Assembly (NCBI RefSeq): GCF_000013145.1
Contig: NC_007799.1
Coordinates: forward strand, 1,112,249-1,176,248
Length of the DNA stretch: 64,000 nt
Source: Ehrlichia chaffeensis str. Arkansas
GTDB taxonomy: Bacteria > Pseudomonadota > Alphaproteobacteria > Rickettsiales > Anaplasmataceae
Reading direction: 5' to 3'
In this document: positions 49,424 to 59,528 of the stretch, piece after piece
How positions within the stretch are numbered: the first letter of the stretch is position 1
Layout of the letters: each line of letters opens with the position of its first letter
The notes under the pieces: generated by a model
Seen by the model: the letters and a program-made list of their open reading frames with translations, nothing else
What the model was told of the DNA's origin: nothing
Databases searched by the model: none
Made by a program: the position numbers and the translations under genes

Positions 49424-50260
49424 ATGAATTGCAAAAAATTTTTTATAACAACTGCATTAGTATCACTAATGTCCTTTCTACCTGGAATATCATTTTCTGA
49501 TCCAGTGCAAGGTGACAATATTAGTGGTAATTTCTATGTTAGTGGCAAGTATATGCCAAGTGCTTCGCATTTTGGCATGTTTTCTGCCAAAGAAGAAAAA
49601 AATCCTACTGTTGCATTGTATGGCTTAAAACAAGATTGGGAAGGGATTAGCTCATCAAGTCACAATGATAATCATTTCAATAACAAGGGTTATTCATTTA
49701 AATATGAAAATAACCCATTTTTAGGGTTTGCAGGAGCTATTGGTTATTCAATGGGTGGTCCAAGAGTAGAGTTTGAAGTGTCCTATGAAACATTTGACGT
49801 TAAAAATCAGGGTAATAACTATAAAAATGATGCTCACAGATACTGTGCTTTAGGTCAACAAGACAACAGCGGAATACCTAAAACTAGTAAATACGTACTG
49901 TTAAAAAGCGAAGGATTGCTTGACATATCATTTATGCTAAATGCATGCTATGATATAATAAACGAGAGCATACCTTTGTCTCCTTACATATGTGCAGGTG
50001 TTGGTACTGATTTAATATCCATGTTTGAAGCTACAAATCCTAAAATTTCTTACCAAGGGAAGTTAGGTCTAAGTTACTCTATAAACCCAGAAGCTTCTGT
50101 ATTTATTGGTGGACATTTTCATAAGGTGATAGGAAACGAATTTAGGGACATTCCTACTCTGAAAGCATTTGTTACGTCATCAGCTACTCCAGATCTAGCA
50201 ATAGTAACACTAAGTGTATGTCATTTTGGAATAGAACTTGGAGGAAGGTTTAACTTCTAA
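49424..50260 (+). CDS. P28/P30-family outer membrane protein, paralog 18
   Basis: This 278-residue precursor has a signal peptide ending ISFSDP. It carries the type A segments NPTVALYGLKQDWEG and FNNKGYSFKYENN, and PDLAIVTLSVCHF at the end, like paralog 16. The barrel block is MFEATNPKISYQGKLGLSY, and it ends GIELGGRFNF. The ATG at 49424 follows TTTTAGGTGTAAT; an upstream in-frame ATG at 49391 lies in the conserved leader and is rejected. Confidence 0.95.
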   Translation: MNCKKFFITTALVSLMSFLPGISFSDPVQGDNISGNFYVSGKYMPSASHFGMFSAKEEKNPTVALYGLKQDWEGISSSSHNDNHFNNKGYSFKYENNPFLGFAGAIGYSMGGPRVEFEVSYETFDVKNQGNNYKNDAHRYCALGQQDNSGIPKTSKYVLLKSEGLLDISFMLNACYDIINESIPLSPYICAGVGTDLISMFEATNPKISYQGKLGLSYSINPEASVFIGGHFHKVIGNEFRDIPTLKAFVTSSATPDLAIVTLSVCHFGIELGGRFNF

Positions 50261-50354
50261 TTTTGTTATTGCCACATGTTAAAAATAATCTAAACTTGTT
50301 TTCATTATTGCTACAGTAAATAAAAATAGTGGCAAAAGAATGTAGCAATAAGAA

Positions 50355-50366
50355 GGGGGGGGGGGG
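50355..50366 (+). repeat. Poly-G tract, 12 G, before paralog 19
   Basis: Twelve consecutive G's follow AATAAGAA. The tract ends 203 nt before the ATG of paralog 19 and 5 nt after the right arm of the inverted repeat. Confidence 0.97.
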
Positions 50367-50568
50367 ACTAAATTGCTATTTACCATATCCCTTATTATAC
50401 CACTTACACTAAATAACTTGACAAATACAACAGCTTCTGGAAAAACAAACAATACTTAAATTTCTCTTACAAAAACCATTTATATCTTGTACTAAAAACT
50501 AGCTTATAACTTGTTTTTACATTGTAGTTCTACTATTGTTAATTTATTTTCACTATTTTAGGTGCAAT

Positions 50569-51411
50569 ATGAATTGCAAAAAATTTTTTATAACAACTAC
50601 ATTAGTATCGCTAATGTCCTTCTTACCTGGAATATCATTTTCTGATGCAGTACAGAACGACAATGTTGGTGGTAATTTCTATATCAGTGGGAAATATGTA
50701 CCAAGTGTTTCACATTTTGGCGTATTCTCTGCTAAACAGGAAAGAAATACAACAACCGGAGTATTTGGATTAAAGCAAGATTGGGATGGCAGCACAATAT
50801 CTAAAAATTCTCCAGAAAATACATTTAACGTTCCAAATTATTCATTTAAATATGAAAATAATCCATTTCTAGGTTTTGCAGGAGCTGTTGGTTATTTAAT
50901 GAATGGTCCAAGAATAGAGTTAGAAATGTCCTATGAAACATTTGATGTGAAAAACCAGGGTAATAACTATAAGAACGATGCTCACAAATATTATGCTTTA
51001 ACCCATAACAGTGGGGGAAAGCTAAGCAATGCAGGTGATAAGTTTGTTTTTCTAAAAAATGAAGGACTACTTGATATATCACTTATGTTGAATGCATGCT
51101 ATGATGTAATAAGTGAAGGAATACCTTTCTCTCCTTACATATGTGCAGGTGTTGGTACTGATTTAATATCCATGTTTGAAGCTATAAACCCTAAAATTTC
51201 TTATCAAGGAAAGTTAGGTTTGAGTTACTCCATAAGCCCAGAAGCTTCTGTTTTTGTTGGTGGACATTTTCATAAGGTGATAGGGAATGAATTCAGAGAT
51301 ATTCCTGCTATGATACCCAGTACCTCAACTCTCACAGGTAATCACTTTACTATAGTAACACTAAGTGTATGCCACTTTGGAGTGGAACTTGGAGGAAGGT
51401 TTAACTTTTAA
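50569..51411 (+). CDS. P28/P30-family outer membrane protein, paralog 19
   Basis: This 280-residue precursor has a signal peptide ending ISFSDA. The first half has the type B segment NTTTGVFGLKQDWDGS. The last loop (STLTGNHFTIVTLSVCHF) joins type B-like and type A-like parts. The barrel block is MFEAINPKISYQGKLGLSY, and it ends GVELGGRFNF. This is a likely mosaic of its neighbours. A reverse 78-codon frame inside it is a shadow. Confidence 0.95.
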   Translation: MNCKKFFITTTLVSLMSFLPGISFSDAVQNDNVGGNFYISGKYVPSVSHFGVFSAKQERNTTTGVFGLKQDWDGSTISKNSPENTFNVPNYSFKYENNPFLGFAGAVGYLMNGPRIELEMSYETFDVKNQGNNYKNDAHKYYALTHNSGGKLSNAGDKFVFLKNEGLLDISLMLNACYDVISEGIPFSPYICAGVGTDLISMFEAINPKISYQGKLGLSYSISPEASVFVGGHFHKVIGNEFRDIPAMIPSTSTLTGNHFTIVTLSVCHFGVELGGRFNF

Positions 51412-51505
51412 TTTTATTATTGCCACATGTTAAAAATAATCTAAACTTGTTTTTATTATTGCTGCAGGTAAATAAAAATAGTGGCAAAAGAATGTAGCAA
51501 TAAGA

Positions 51506-51519
51506 GGGGGGGGGGGGGG
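51506..51519 (+). repeat. Poly-G tract, 14 G, before paralog 20
   Basis: At fourteen consecutive G's this is the longest tract in the window. It ends 201 nt before the ATG of paralog 20, although the downstream half of this spacer differs from the other three. Confidence 0.97.
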
Positions 51520-51719
51520 ACTAGTTTATAAGTGCTGTTTTTCTCACCTTTACACATGATACTATACTTAACCAGTTTTTTTGCTATTACTTACCTGACG
51601 TAATATATTAAATTTTCCTTACAAAAGTTACCGATATTTTATACAAAAATTTATATTCTGACTTGCTTTTATATGACACTTCTACTATTGTTAATTTATT
51701 TGTCACTATTAGGTTATAT

Positions 51720-52565
51720 ATGAATTACAAAAAAGTTTTCATAACAAGTGCATTGATATCATTAATATCTTCTCTACCTGGAGTATCATTTTCCGACCCA
51801 GCAGGTAGTGGTATTAACGGTAATTTCTACATCAGTGGAAAATACATGCCAAGTGCTTCGCATTTTGGAGTATTCTCTGCTAAGGAAGAAAGAAATACAA
51901 CAGTTGGAGTGTTTGGACTGAAGCAAAATTGGGACGGAAGCGCAATATCCAACTCCTCCCCAAACGATGTATTCACTGTCTCAAATTATTCATTTAAATA
52001 TGAAAACAACCCGTTTTTAGGTTTTGCAGGAGCTATTGGTTACTCAATGGATGGTCCAAGAATAGAGCTTGAAGTATCTTATGAAACATTTGATGTAAAA
52101 AATCAAGGTAACAATTATAAGAATGAAGCACATAGATATTGTGCTCTATCCCATAACTCAGCAGCAGACATGAGTAGTGCAAGTAATAATTTTGTCTTTC
52201 TAAAAAATGAAGGATTACTTGACATATCATTTATGCTGAACGCATGCTATGACGTAGTAGGCGAAGGCATACCTTTTTCTCCTTATATATGCGCAGGTAT
52301 CGGTACTGATTTAGTATCCATGTTTGAAGCTACAAATCCTAAAATTTCTTACCAAGGAAAGTTAGGTTTAAGCTACTCTATAAGCCCAGAAGCTTCTGTG
52401 TTTATTGGTGGGCACTTTCATAAGGTAATAGGGAACGAATTTAGAGATATTCCTACTATAATACCTACTGGATCAACACTTGCAGGAAAAGGAAACTACC
52501 CTGCAATAGTAATACTGGATGTATGCCACTTTGGAATAGAACTTGGAGGAAGGTTTGCTTTCTAA
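51720..52565 (+). CDS. P28/P30-family outer membrane protein, paralog 20
   Basis: This 281-residue precursor has a signal peptide ending VSFSDP. It has the type B segments NTTVGVFGLKQNWDGS and LAGKGNYPAIVILDVCHF. The barrel block is MFEATNPKISYQGKLGLSY, and it ends GIELGGRFAF. The start at 51720 gives MNYKKVFITSALIS; the frame extends to 51663, but that part is the leader. It is the last forward member and faces two reverse paralogs. Confidence 0.95.
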   Translation: MNYKKVFITSALISLISSLPGVSFSDPAGSGINGNFYISGKYMPSASHFGVFSAKEERNTTVGVFGLKQNWDGSAISNSSPNDVFTVSNYSFKYENNPFLGFAGAIGYSMDGPRIELEVSYETFDVKNQGNNYKNEAHRYCALSHNSAADMSSASNNFVFLKNEGLLDISFMLNACYDVVGEGIPFSPYICAGIGTDLVSMFEATNPKISYQGKLGLSYSISPEASVFIGGHFHKVIGNEFRDIPTIIPTGSTLAGKGNYPAIVILDVCHFGIELGGRFAF

Positions 52566-52966
52566 CCTGGCAGTGTGTAGTTTCTATTTTAGTGTGATTT
52601 CTACAATAAAAGGTAAGTTGAGTTCATTATAGGTAGCTAGTAATTATTTTTTTCATAAACCTAGTTTTTTTACACACATTGTAATTATTAGTTAAAAGTA
52701 AACAGAGCTTTTACAGTACTTTATTAGTTTTAGCATAAAAACTACTTAGAGTCTTTATGTAGCAAGATATAGAACGCGGTTTATTATGTAAAACACAAGC
52801 CACCAGTCTACAGTTACACAACAGCATAACTGTAGCAGTACAGAAATAATGTAAGGCATATACCTACACCAAACACCAAAATTAGAAGTTCCAATTAACC
52901 AAAACAAACTGTAATGTAAAGTCTTATTATACAATATAAGGACAAAAAATTTATGTTTATAAAATC
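52566..52966. other. Convergent spacer between forward and reverse OMP genes
   Basis: No gene is supported. An 80-codon reverse frame (52755-52997) is Tyr/Leu/Cys-rich, overlaps paralog 21 out of frame and is discounted. No poly-G tract is present here. Confidence 0.5.
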
Positions 52967-53782
52967 CTATAGTGTAAATCTCATACCAACTTCCCAACCA
53001 AAATAATCAGTATCTAAAGTAGCAGATGCTGAAGTAGTTTTAGGCACATTCGTTAATGTGGCAGGATGATAAGCTATTTCTACTCTTTCATACCTATTAC
53101 CTATAACCTTATGATAATAACCTCCACCAAATAACATAACATTAACACTCACAGGATAGTTAACCCCAAATTTCACTTGATAAGAAAATTTAGGCAATGA
53201 TATTCCCAAAAATTTTATGTAATCTGCTCCAACACCAGCACACATATATGGTGCTAAAGGAATACTACCATGAGCAATATCATAACAAAAGTTCACATTA
53301 AGAGATTTATCAATAACACCATCATTTTCTAACACTATAAACTTATTATCTTGAACAGTGGACTCACGAGATAGAGCAAAAAACTTATGGCTTTCTCCTC
53401 CTTCAGGATACCACTGTCTTTCGGGTTCAAAATTTTCATAAGCACCTTCAAACTCTACTCTAAAATCATTAACATAATATCCAATAACACCACCAAACCC
53501 AGCAAAATTGCTTGCATATGTAGGATTATACGCTTGTGTAAAACCTGCATGGTCACTAATGCTAGATTTATCAAGGCCTAAAGCAAAAATACTTTTTGTG
53601 AGTCCAGGAAGTGTTTCTTCAGCTGAAAAATTACTGAAATTAGGAACACCAACTTTATATTGAGTACCTACATAAAATCCCTTTCTCCCTTCAGGAACGT
53701 TTGCATCAGAAAAAGAATTATCAGGCAAGAAAGAAAGCAATGTAGCCAATGCAACACCTACAACAAATTTTTTGTAATTCAT
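52967..53782 (-). CDS. P28/P30-family outer membrane protein, paralog 21 (reverse)
   Basis: At 271 residues this is the shortest intact paralog. The signal peptide ends NSFSDA. Blocks are FYVGTQYKVGVPNFSNFSAEE, FAGFGGVIGYYVNDFRVEFEGAYENF, KFFALSRE, VNFCYDI, PYMCAGVGADYIKFLGISLPKFSYQVKFGVNYPV and GWEVGMRFTL. It is inverted relative to the main array, as its neighbour is, and closest in style to paralogs 15 and 3. Confidence 0.94.
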   Translation of the reverse strand: MNYKKFVVGVALATLLSFLPDNSFSDANVPEGRKGFYVGTQYKVGVPNFSNFSAEETLPGLTKSIFALGLDKSSISDHAGFTQAYNPTYASNFAGFGGVIGYYVNDFRVEFEGAYENFEPERQWYPEGGESHKFFALSRESTVQDNKFIVLENDGVIDKSLNVNFCYDIAHGSIPLAPYMCAGVGADYIKFLGISLPKFSYQVKFGVNYPVSVNVMLFGGGYYHKVIGNRYERVEIAYHPATLTNVPKTTSASATLDTDYFGWEVGMRFTL

Positions 53783-53964
53783 CTTACATCCATTAATAAC
53801 AAGGTAAACTATGGTAATTTACTATGACAAACCATGCCAAGTCAAGTAATTGTACACAATTCCACTTATTACATAATAAATGCATAACAGTAATACACAG
53901 GAATGAAATTTTACCTTTCTCAATAGTCAGCTACATGTAAGATATTTCAGCTGTTTTGGTAATT

Positions 53965-54801
53965 CTATACAAATACCTTTATACCAATTTCTGCACCAAA
54001 ATATTCCATATCCAGCTTAGCTGCTGTTGAAATATTAAGAGGATTGGGTAAGGATACATATTGCACAGGAATATTATTATACTCATTACCAACCACTCTA
54101 TGATAATATACATCAAAAAATAACAACATATCCTGAGACATTAAATAATTGATTCCAAGTTTACTGTTAAAAGAAGGTTTAAATCTAATTGAGTCAAAAA
54201 TTTTAATAATATCTTCTCCAATACCCACACAAGAAAAAGGAACAATATTAGTATCAACTGCAAAATCGTAACAAATATTTAGTATAGTTGAATAGAATTC
54301 TACACCATCATTTTTTAAAACAAAATAGTCATACAATGTAGGTGGATTGGATCTGACTAAAGCAATGTGCCTATAATTATTATCTACTAAATGATTTCTA
54401 GTATCTATCACATCAAATTTCTTATAAGATCCTTCAAGTTCTACTCTTAAATTCCTAAATGAATACCCAAATATAAAAGACAATCCAAAAATATTATTGT
54501 CATATTTTGGAACATATTCTTCTGAGAAATTGAAGTTATTAAAATCTTTCATAGCTTTATCAGCATCTAATAAAATATCACTTTTTAAGCCTACAACCCT
54601 ATCAGTTTTTACACCATTTATCCTATATGTTTCACCTATCGAAAAACTACTAAACAGAGGAGCACTCAATTTATAAGAAATCCCTAGAAAAACAGGTTTT
54701 AACCTGCTGTTCAAAGAATCTGATACATCTAATGAACCTGAAAAACAACAACAAGGTACCAATAATAACATCAATATTATTACTGAAATCCTATATCTCA
54801 T
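53965..54801 (-). CDS. P28/P30-family outer membrane protein, paralog 22 (reverse)
   Basis: This 278-residue precursor starts MRYRISVIILMLLLVPCCCFSG, with three consecutive cysteines at the end of the leader, unlike any other member. Blocks are FLGISYKLSAPLFSSFSIGETY, GLSFIFGYSFRNLRVELEGSYKKFDV, YRHIALVR, LNICYDF, GIGEDIIKIFDSIRFKPSFNSKLGINY and GAEIGIKVFV. It ends in Val. The Gln of YQGK is replaced by FNSK. It is the most divergent intact member at this end and reads away from the acidic-protein genes. Confidence 0.92.
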   Translation of the reverse strand: MRYRISVIILMLLLVPCCCFSGSLDVSDSLNSRLKPVFLGISYKLSAPLFSSFSIGETYRINGVKTDRVVGLKSDILLDADKAMKDFNNFNFSEEYVPKYDNNIFGLSFIFGYSFRNLRVELEGSYKKFDVIDTRNHLVDNNYRHIALVRSNPPTLYDYFVLKNDGVEFYSTILNICYDFAVDTNIVPFSCVGIGEDIIKIFDSIRFKPSFNSKLGINYLMSQDMLLFFDVYYHRVVGNEYNNIPVQYVSLPNPLNISTAAKLDMEYFGAEIGIKVFV

Positions 54802-55278
54802 AAGTTAATTTACCCAGTAACAATAAATAATTATTAATTATATAGTAAAAATATTAATAATATAATAAAGGTAAATTTACTTATGCACATATTTTATTAG
54901 ATACATTTTTAAAGCATTCATATACAATTGCTATACACAACTCAGATCATAAAACAGAAATCCTATACACACAACACCATTCAAAACATAACAATCAAAA
55001 TCATATTATAAATACTAAAGCTGTTTTACACCATTAAACTTTACAAAAACTAATATAACTTTACTATAAATACTCTGTTCTATTAGGTGAGCGTCTTGTA
55101 ATAAAACTGATATACATATGTATAAGCGATATATGTACCAGTAGATGATATTTTAGAGTAATACTGTACCCCTTCAATTTGCAAGAAAACCATAGGGATA
55201 AGATAGAAAAAATATTGTTTTTATACATTAACTAGTATATATAGGTTATACACGTGTTATTTAATGTTAGGTAAAACA
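54802..55278. other. Divergent intergenic region
   Basis: This region lies between paralog 22 (minus) and the small acidic protein gene (plus). It is AT-rich. AGG at 55268-55270 is the ribosome site for the downstream ATG at 55279. No repeat or RNA gene is recognised. Confidence 0.5.
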
Positions 55279-55644
55279 ATGAATGATTTAGATCTTTATA
55301 ATGAAACAAACATATCAACAGAGACTGCAGATTACAGTCACCTTCCTACTTCACATTTAATGAATGCACTCAATCATGACTGTGTTTCTAGGTTTGAAGT
55401 TAAATTATCTCCAACATCTGTGGATAATGAATACTCTGTCGAATTCACATTTGAACAATATAAAAACAATGCAGAACAAGATCTATTGAAATTAATAGTA
55501 GGAGAATTTGGAGTTAATTTTGACCCAGAACATCATAAGTTATCTTTAATCGATGGTGATACTTCTGTAATACTAGAAGAAGACATGATAAATTCATGTT
55601 TAAGTTGCATAAAGGTAGTACAAAAAGACCATTCTGCAGAATAA
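55279..55644 (+). CDS. Small acidic protein, unknown function
   Basis: I recognise no family. From the ATG at 55279 (121 residues; 126 from 55264) the protein is acidic and soluble. It has no signal peptide and begins MNDLDLYNETNISTETADYS. It has beta-type patterning (RFEVKLSPTSVDNEYSVEFTFEQY) and a C-terminal CLSCIKVVQKDHSAE. The AGGTAAAACA before 55279 supports the later start. It sits between the OMP locus and secA with two other acidic genes of similar size class nearby, and could be a secreted effector, which is inference only. Confidence 0.75.
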   Translation: MNDLDLYNETNISTETADYSHLPTSHLMNALNHDCVSRFEVKLSPTSVDNEYSVEFTFEQYKNNAEQDLLKLIVGEFGVNFDPEHHKLSLIDGDTSVILEEDMINSCLSCIKVVQKDHSAE

Positions 55645-55679
55645 TCTACGTATTTTTATATATAAAAATTTTAATAAGG

Positions 55680-55734
55680 AAGGGCCTATTTTTTATTGAC
55701 TCACAAAAAGTTTACTAATTCAAATAGGGTCCTT
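55680..55734 (+). terminator. Candidate hairpin after the small acidic gene
   Basis: AAGGG-CCTATTT (55680-55691) can pair with AAATAGG-GT-CCTT (55722-55734), with a small internal bulge and a 30-nt loop, 36 nt after the stop. No long T-run follows. The rest of the spacer up to 56105 shows no gene. Confidence 0.4.
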
Positions 55735-56105
55735 TCACATAATTCATCGATTACTTACCCTAAATACAACGCACATTTCATGTACTAATCAGCAGGTTGA
55801 AAACAACGTGTGATCAGATCACCTGTACAATATTAATTTACTATACTACTTAAATTAAATTTGTGACATATCAGGATTATAAACTATTTTATCTCAATTC
55901 TCACCCAAAATGTAGCATTATTACATATTCATATTTAAAAATTTAAATATAAGTATCTTAAGTAAACTTTGATATACATTATTCCTGATTCGAAAGAAAT
56001 AGTTTAGGATCTTTGGTAATTTATTTTTTTTATCAAACAAAATATATTGTTTTATTATATTAACAAGATATAATAACACTATTAATAAAATTTAGGTAAG
56101 CTATA

Positions 56106-56534
56106 ATGGATATTTTTGGCAATGAATTCGATGTTCACGTTAACGCAAACGGAACAGAGTACGCAGGAAAAATGAGTATAGACAGCAATGGTGATTTCGA
56201 TGTCAATCTCGACTTACAAGATGGTGTGGGAACTTTAGGCCATCTCTCTGGACACATATCTCAAAGTGACGATGCTGCTAATTATATTATTGAGTATATA
56301 TTTGACCAATGTATAATTTATCCAGAATTACCTGTTTTACATTCATTTAATGGACAAATAGTATCTCCTGCTGAAGAAGGTAGCATTATTTTTGACAATG
56401 GTGATAACATTCAAATTTCATTACATGGCTTACAAGAGCAACCAGAAGAAGCTATACCTGCTGCAGAAGTAGAAGAAGCTGTACCAGCAGAAGCAGCTAT
56501 ACCTGCTGCGGAAGTAACAGAAAATCAACAATAA
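56106..56534 (+). CDS. Acidic protein with Ala/Pro/Glu repeat tail, unknown function
   Basis: I recognise no family. The 142-residue protein has a beta-rich domain (about 1-110) with YAGKMSIDSNGDFDVNLDLQD and SIIFDNGDNIQISLHG. A short repeat tail follows, with units EEAIPAAEV, EEAVPAEA and AIPAAEV. At the DNA level GCTATACCTGCTGC recurs at 56451 and 56496. There is no signal peptide or membrane helix. AGGTAAG precedes the ATG. The GK-x-I-x3-GD pattern also appears in the protein at 59979-60524. Ehrlichia are known for acidic tandem-repeat secreted proteins; membership is not shown. Confidence 0.8.
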   Translation: MDIFGNEFDVHVNANGTEYAGKMSIDSNGDFDVNLDLQDGVGTLGHLSGHISQSDDAANYIIEYIFDQCIIYPELPVLHSFNGQIVSPAEEGSIIFDNGDNIQISLHGLQEQPEEAIPAAEVEEAVPAEAAIPAAEVTENQQ

Positions 56535-56939
56535 TACTTTTCGTAGGTATCTTTGTTTTTTATTAAAAATTAGTTAATAAATAAATACTTGTAAGGTGGA
56601 TGCTTGGTTTTTGCAAGTATTCACATTATAAGTAGTAATGTTGAGATGTGTTGGAATTGATTTAGTAGACTCTTTTATATTCATGTAGGGATTAACATCT
56701 TTATGAGTTTGGCTATTTTCTAAAAAAATTTTCACATATATCGTCTAATTTATAAGTCTTGTATTAGTCATCATAGTACTTTATGCATAATCAACTACAT
56801 GAGATTATCGTGTTACATATGATTCTTGACAACATATGAAACCCGAAAACATTTACATAGCCTATTGCTAATTTTGTTGTACTTTTATCTTATTTAATCA
56901 TATAATTCACAACCTAATAAATTAAATGTTAATTTAATT
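56535..56939. other. Intergenic upstream of secA, nothing recognised
   Basis: This AT-rich spacer holds the secA promoter region. No clear promoter consensus, repeat or RNA fold stands out. Confidence 0.45.
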
Positions 56940-59528
56940 ATGCTCAGTATTGCACACAAGATCTTTGGCTCAACAAACAGCAGGATAATAAAATCATTTC
57001 ATAAAGTAGTTCAGGATATAAATGCAATAGAACATGAGATTCAACTTCTTTCTAATGAAGCATTAAAACATAAAACCATAGAATTCAAAGAAGAACTCAA
57101 AAATGGAAAAACCTTAGATGATATTCTAGTACCAGCCTTTGCTGTGGTAAGAGAAGCCTCAAAAAGAGTACTAAATATGAGGCACTTTGATGTACAGCTT
57201 ATAGGTGGAATAGTCCTACATAAAGGAATGATATCCGAAATGAAAACGGGCGAAGGAAAAACTTTAGTAGCAACACTAGCTGCATATTTAAATGCATTAG
57301 AAGGAAAAGGAGTTCATATAGTAACAGTAAACGATTATCTAGCAAAACGTGACGCTGAATGGATGGGAGAATTATACAGTGCATTAGGAATAACAGTTGG
57401 ATGTATACTCACTGAAACAAATGACTTAGAAAGAAAAAACGCTTATAACTGTGACATATTATATTCAACAAACAATAACCTAGGCTTTGACTATTTGCGT
57501 GATAACATGAAATTTTCTAGAGATGAAATGGTGCAAAGGGGATTTAATTACGCAATAGTCGATGAGGTCGATTCAATATTAATAGATGAAGCAAGAACTC
57601 CACTAATAATCTCCGGACAAGTCGACCAAGATATCAAAATGTATAAAAAAATAGATAATCTGATATATGAATTAGCAGAAGAAGATTATGAACTAGAAGA
57701 AAAAAACAGAAATATCTTTTTAACTGAAGCCGGAATAACAAAAATTGAAAATTTATTAATCCAGCATAATCTTATTTCTTCCAATACATCTTTATACGAC
57801 ATAGATAACATCATAATCATGCACTACATCACTCAAGCATTACGTGCGCATAAAATGTTTGCTGTAGATAAAGATTATATAATTAAAGACGGCAACATAG
57901 TAATTATAGATGAATTCACAGGCCGTATGATGGATGGAAGAAGATATTCAGACGGATTGCATCAAGCCCTTGAAGCAAAAGAAAAATTAAATATCAATAG
58001 TGAAAACCAAACACTAGCTTCTACTACATTTCAAAATTACTTCAGAATGTACACAAAACTCTCTGGCATGACAGGCACTGCAGAAACTGAGTCAGAAGAA
58101 TTCTTAGGAATATATAACTTACAAGTTGTACAAATTCCAACAAATATACCTGTTCAAAGAATAGACTTAAATGACGATATATATTGTACAGAAGAAGAAA
58201 AATTCAATTCCGTCATAAAATTTATTTCAGAATGTCATAAAAAACTACAGCCTGTACTAGTAGGAACAGTCAGTATCGAAAAATCAGAGATGCTATCTAA
58301 ACTATTAACAAAAAATAAATTAAAACACTCTGTATTAAATGCACGTTACCATGAACAAGAAGCGTATATAATAGCACAAGCCGGCATACCTGGAACAATC
58401 ACAATTGCTACAAACATGGCTGGTCGAGGTACAGATATACAGCTTGGAGGAAATTTAAAAATGCTAGCAAAAACAGCACTTGCTAACATTACAGACAAAG
58501 AAGCAATAGAAATAAAATACAAACAACTCACAGAAAAAGTAAACAGAGATAAAGAAATAGCAATACAAGCTGGAGGGTTATGTGTAATTGGCACAGAACG
58601 TCATGAAAGCAGAAGAATTGACAATCAATTAAGAGGAAGATCTGGTAGACAAGGAGATCCAGGGCTATCCAAATTTTTCTTATCATTAGAAGATGACTTA
58701 TTAAGAATATTTGGCTCAGACAAAATAAAAGGAGTTCTTCAAAAGCTAGGCATGAAAAAAGATGAAGCTATTCAACACACATGGATAAGCAGATCTATTG
58801 AAAAAGCACAACACAAGGTTGAGTCAAGAAATTACGATATTAGAAAATCTCTATTAAAGTTTGATAATGTAATCAATGAACAAAGAAAAGTTGTTTTCGA
58901 CCAAAGAAATAAAATTTTAGATAGTGATTCCTACGATATTTCAATCATATATAGAGATCTCAATAGTGATATAGTAAATAGTATAATACATGACAAGTAC
59001 TACAATTTAGACGATGATACATATAAAGCATTATCATCTGAATTCACAAGAATATACAATATCACCTTGGATTACAGCACTATCAGTAATTTCGAAAGTA
59101 AAGACAAAGTTTTAGAACATCTAAACGAAACTGTTGATGAACATTTTGCACAAAAAATAGAAGAATTTACATTAAAAGATCAAAAAGCATGGGACCATGT
59201 AGTAAAAAAAGTCATGATAATGTCATTAGATTACTTATGGAGAGATCACCTTGCTGCACTAGATAGTTTAAAATGTGGGATAAACTTAAGATCCATAGCA
59301 CAAAAAGACCCATTAAATGAGTTTAAAGCTGAAGCATTCTCTATGCTTGAGAATATGATGAGCAAGTTTTATGAACTAATAATACAGAGATTATCCCATT
59401 TGAAGTTTGATATAGAGTTAAATGATACACAAAGAATAGAATATAATATCCATCATTCCAAAATTTCACGTAATGAAAAGTGCCCATGTGGATCAGGAAA
59501 AAAATTCAAACATTGTCATGGTGCTTAA
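56940..59528 (+). CDS. secA: Preprotein translocase ATPase SecA
   Basis: SecA drives unfolded proteins, including the P30 precursors, through SecYEG. The 862-residue protein has Walker A MKTGEGKT (101-108), [17 protein letters not shown], the DEVDS box (208-212) and [16 protein letters not shown]. The [23 protein letters not shown] block follows. The C-terminal zinc site has Cys848, Cys850, Cys859 and His860 for binding SecB and lipids. It forms the right boundary of the OMP locus, as in other Ehrlichia. Confidence 0.98.
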   Translation: MLSIAHKIFGSTNSRIIKSFHKVVQDINAIEHEIQLLSNEALKHKTIEFKEELKNGKTLDDILVPAFAVVREASKRVLNMRHFDVQLIGGIVLHKGMISEMKTGEGKTLVATLAAYLNALEGKGVHIVTVNDYLAKRDAEWMGELYSALGITVGCILTETNDLERKNAYNCDILYSTNNNLGFDYLRDNMKFSRDEMVQRGFNYAIVDEVDSILIDEARTPLIISGQVDQDIKMYKKIDNLIYELAEEDYELEEKNRNIFLTEAGITKIENLLIQHNLISSNTSLYDIDNIIIMHYITQALRAHKMFAVDKDYIIKDGNIVIIDEFTGRMMDGRRYSDGLHQALEAKEKLNINSENQTLASTTFQNYFRMYTKLSGMTGTAETESEEFLGIYNLQVVQIPTNIPVQRIDLNDDIYCTEEEKFNSVIKFISECHKKLQPVLVGTVSIEKSEMLSKLLTKNKLKHSVLNARYHEQEAYIIAQAGIPGTITIATNMAGRGTDIQLGGNLKMLAKTALANITDKEAIEIKYKQLTEKVNRDKEIAIQAGGLCVIGTERHESRRIDNQLRGRSGRQGDPGLSKFFLSLEDDLLRIFGSDKIKGVLQKLGMKKDEAIQHTWISRSIEKAQHKVESRNYDIRKSLLKFDNVINEQRKVVFDQRNKILDSDSYDISIIYRDLNSDIVNSIIHDKYYNLDDDTYKALSSEFTRIYNITLDYSTISNFESKDKVLEHLNETVDEHFAQKIEEFTLKDQKAWDHVVKKVMIMSLDYLWRDHLAALDSLKCGINLRSIAQKDPLNEFKAEAFSMLENMMSKFYELIIQRLSHLKFDIELNDTQRIEYNIHHSKISRNEKCPCGSGKKFKHCHGA

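Noticed and set aside
52755..52997. 80-codon reverse frame
   Set aside because: It overlaps the end of paralog 21 out of frame and has no family features.
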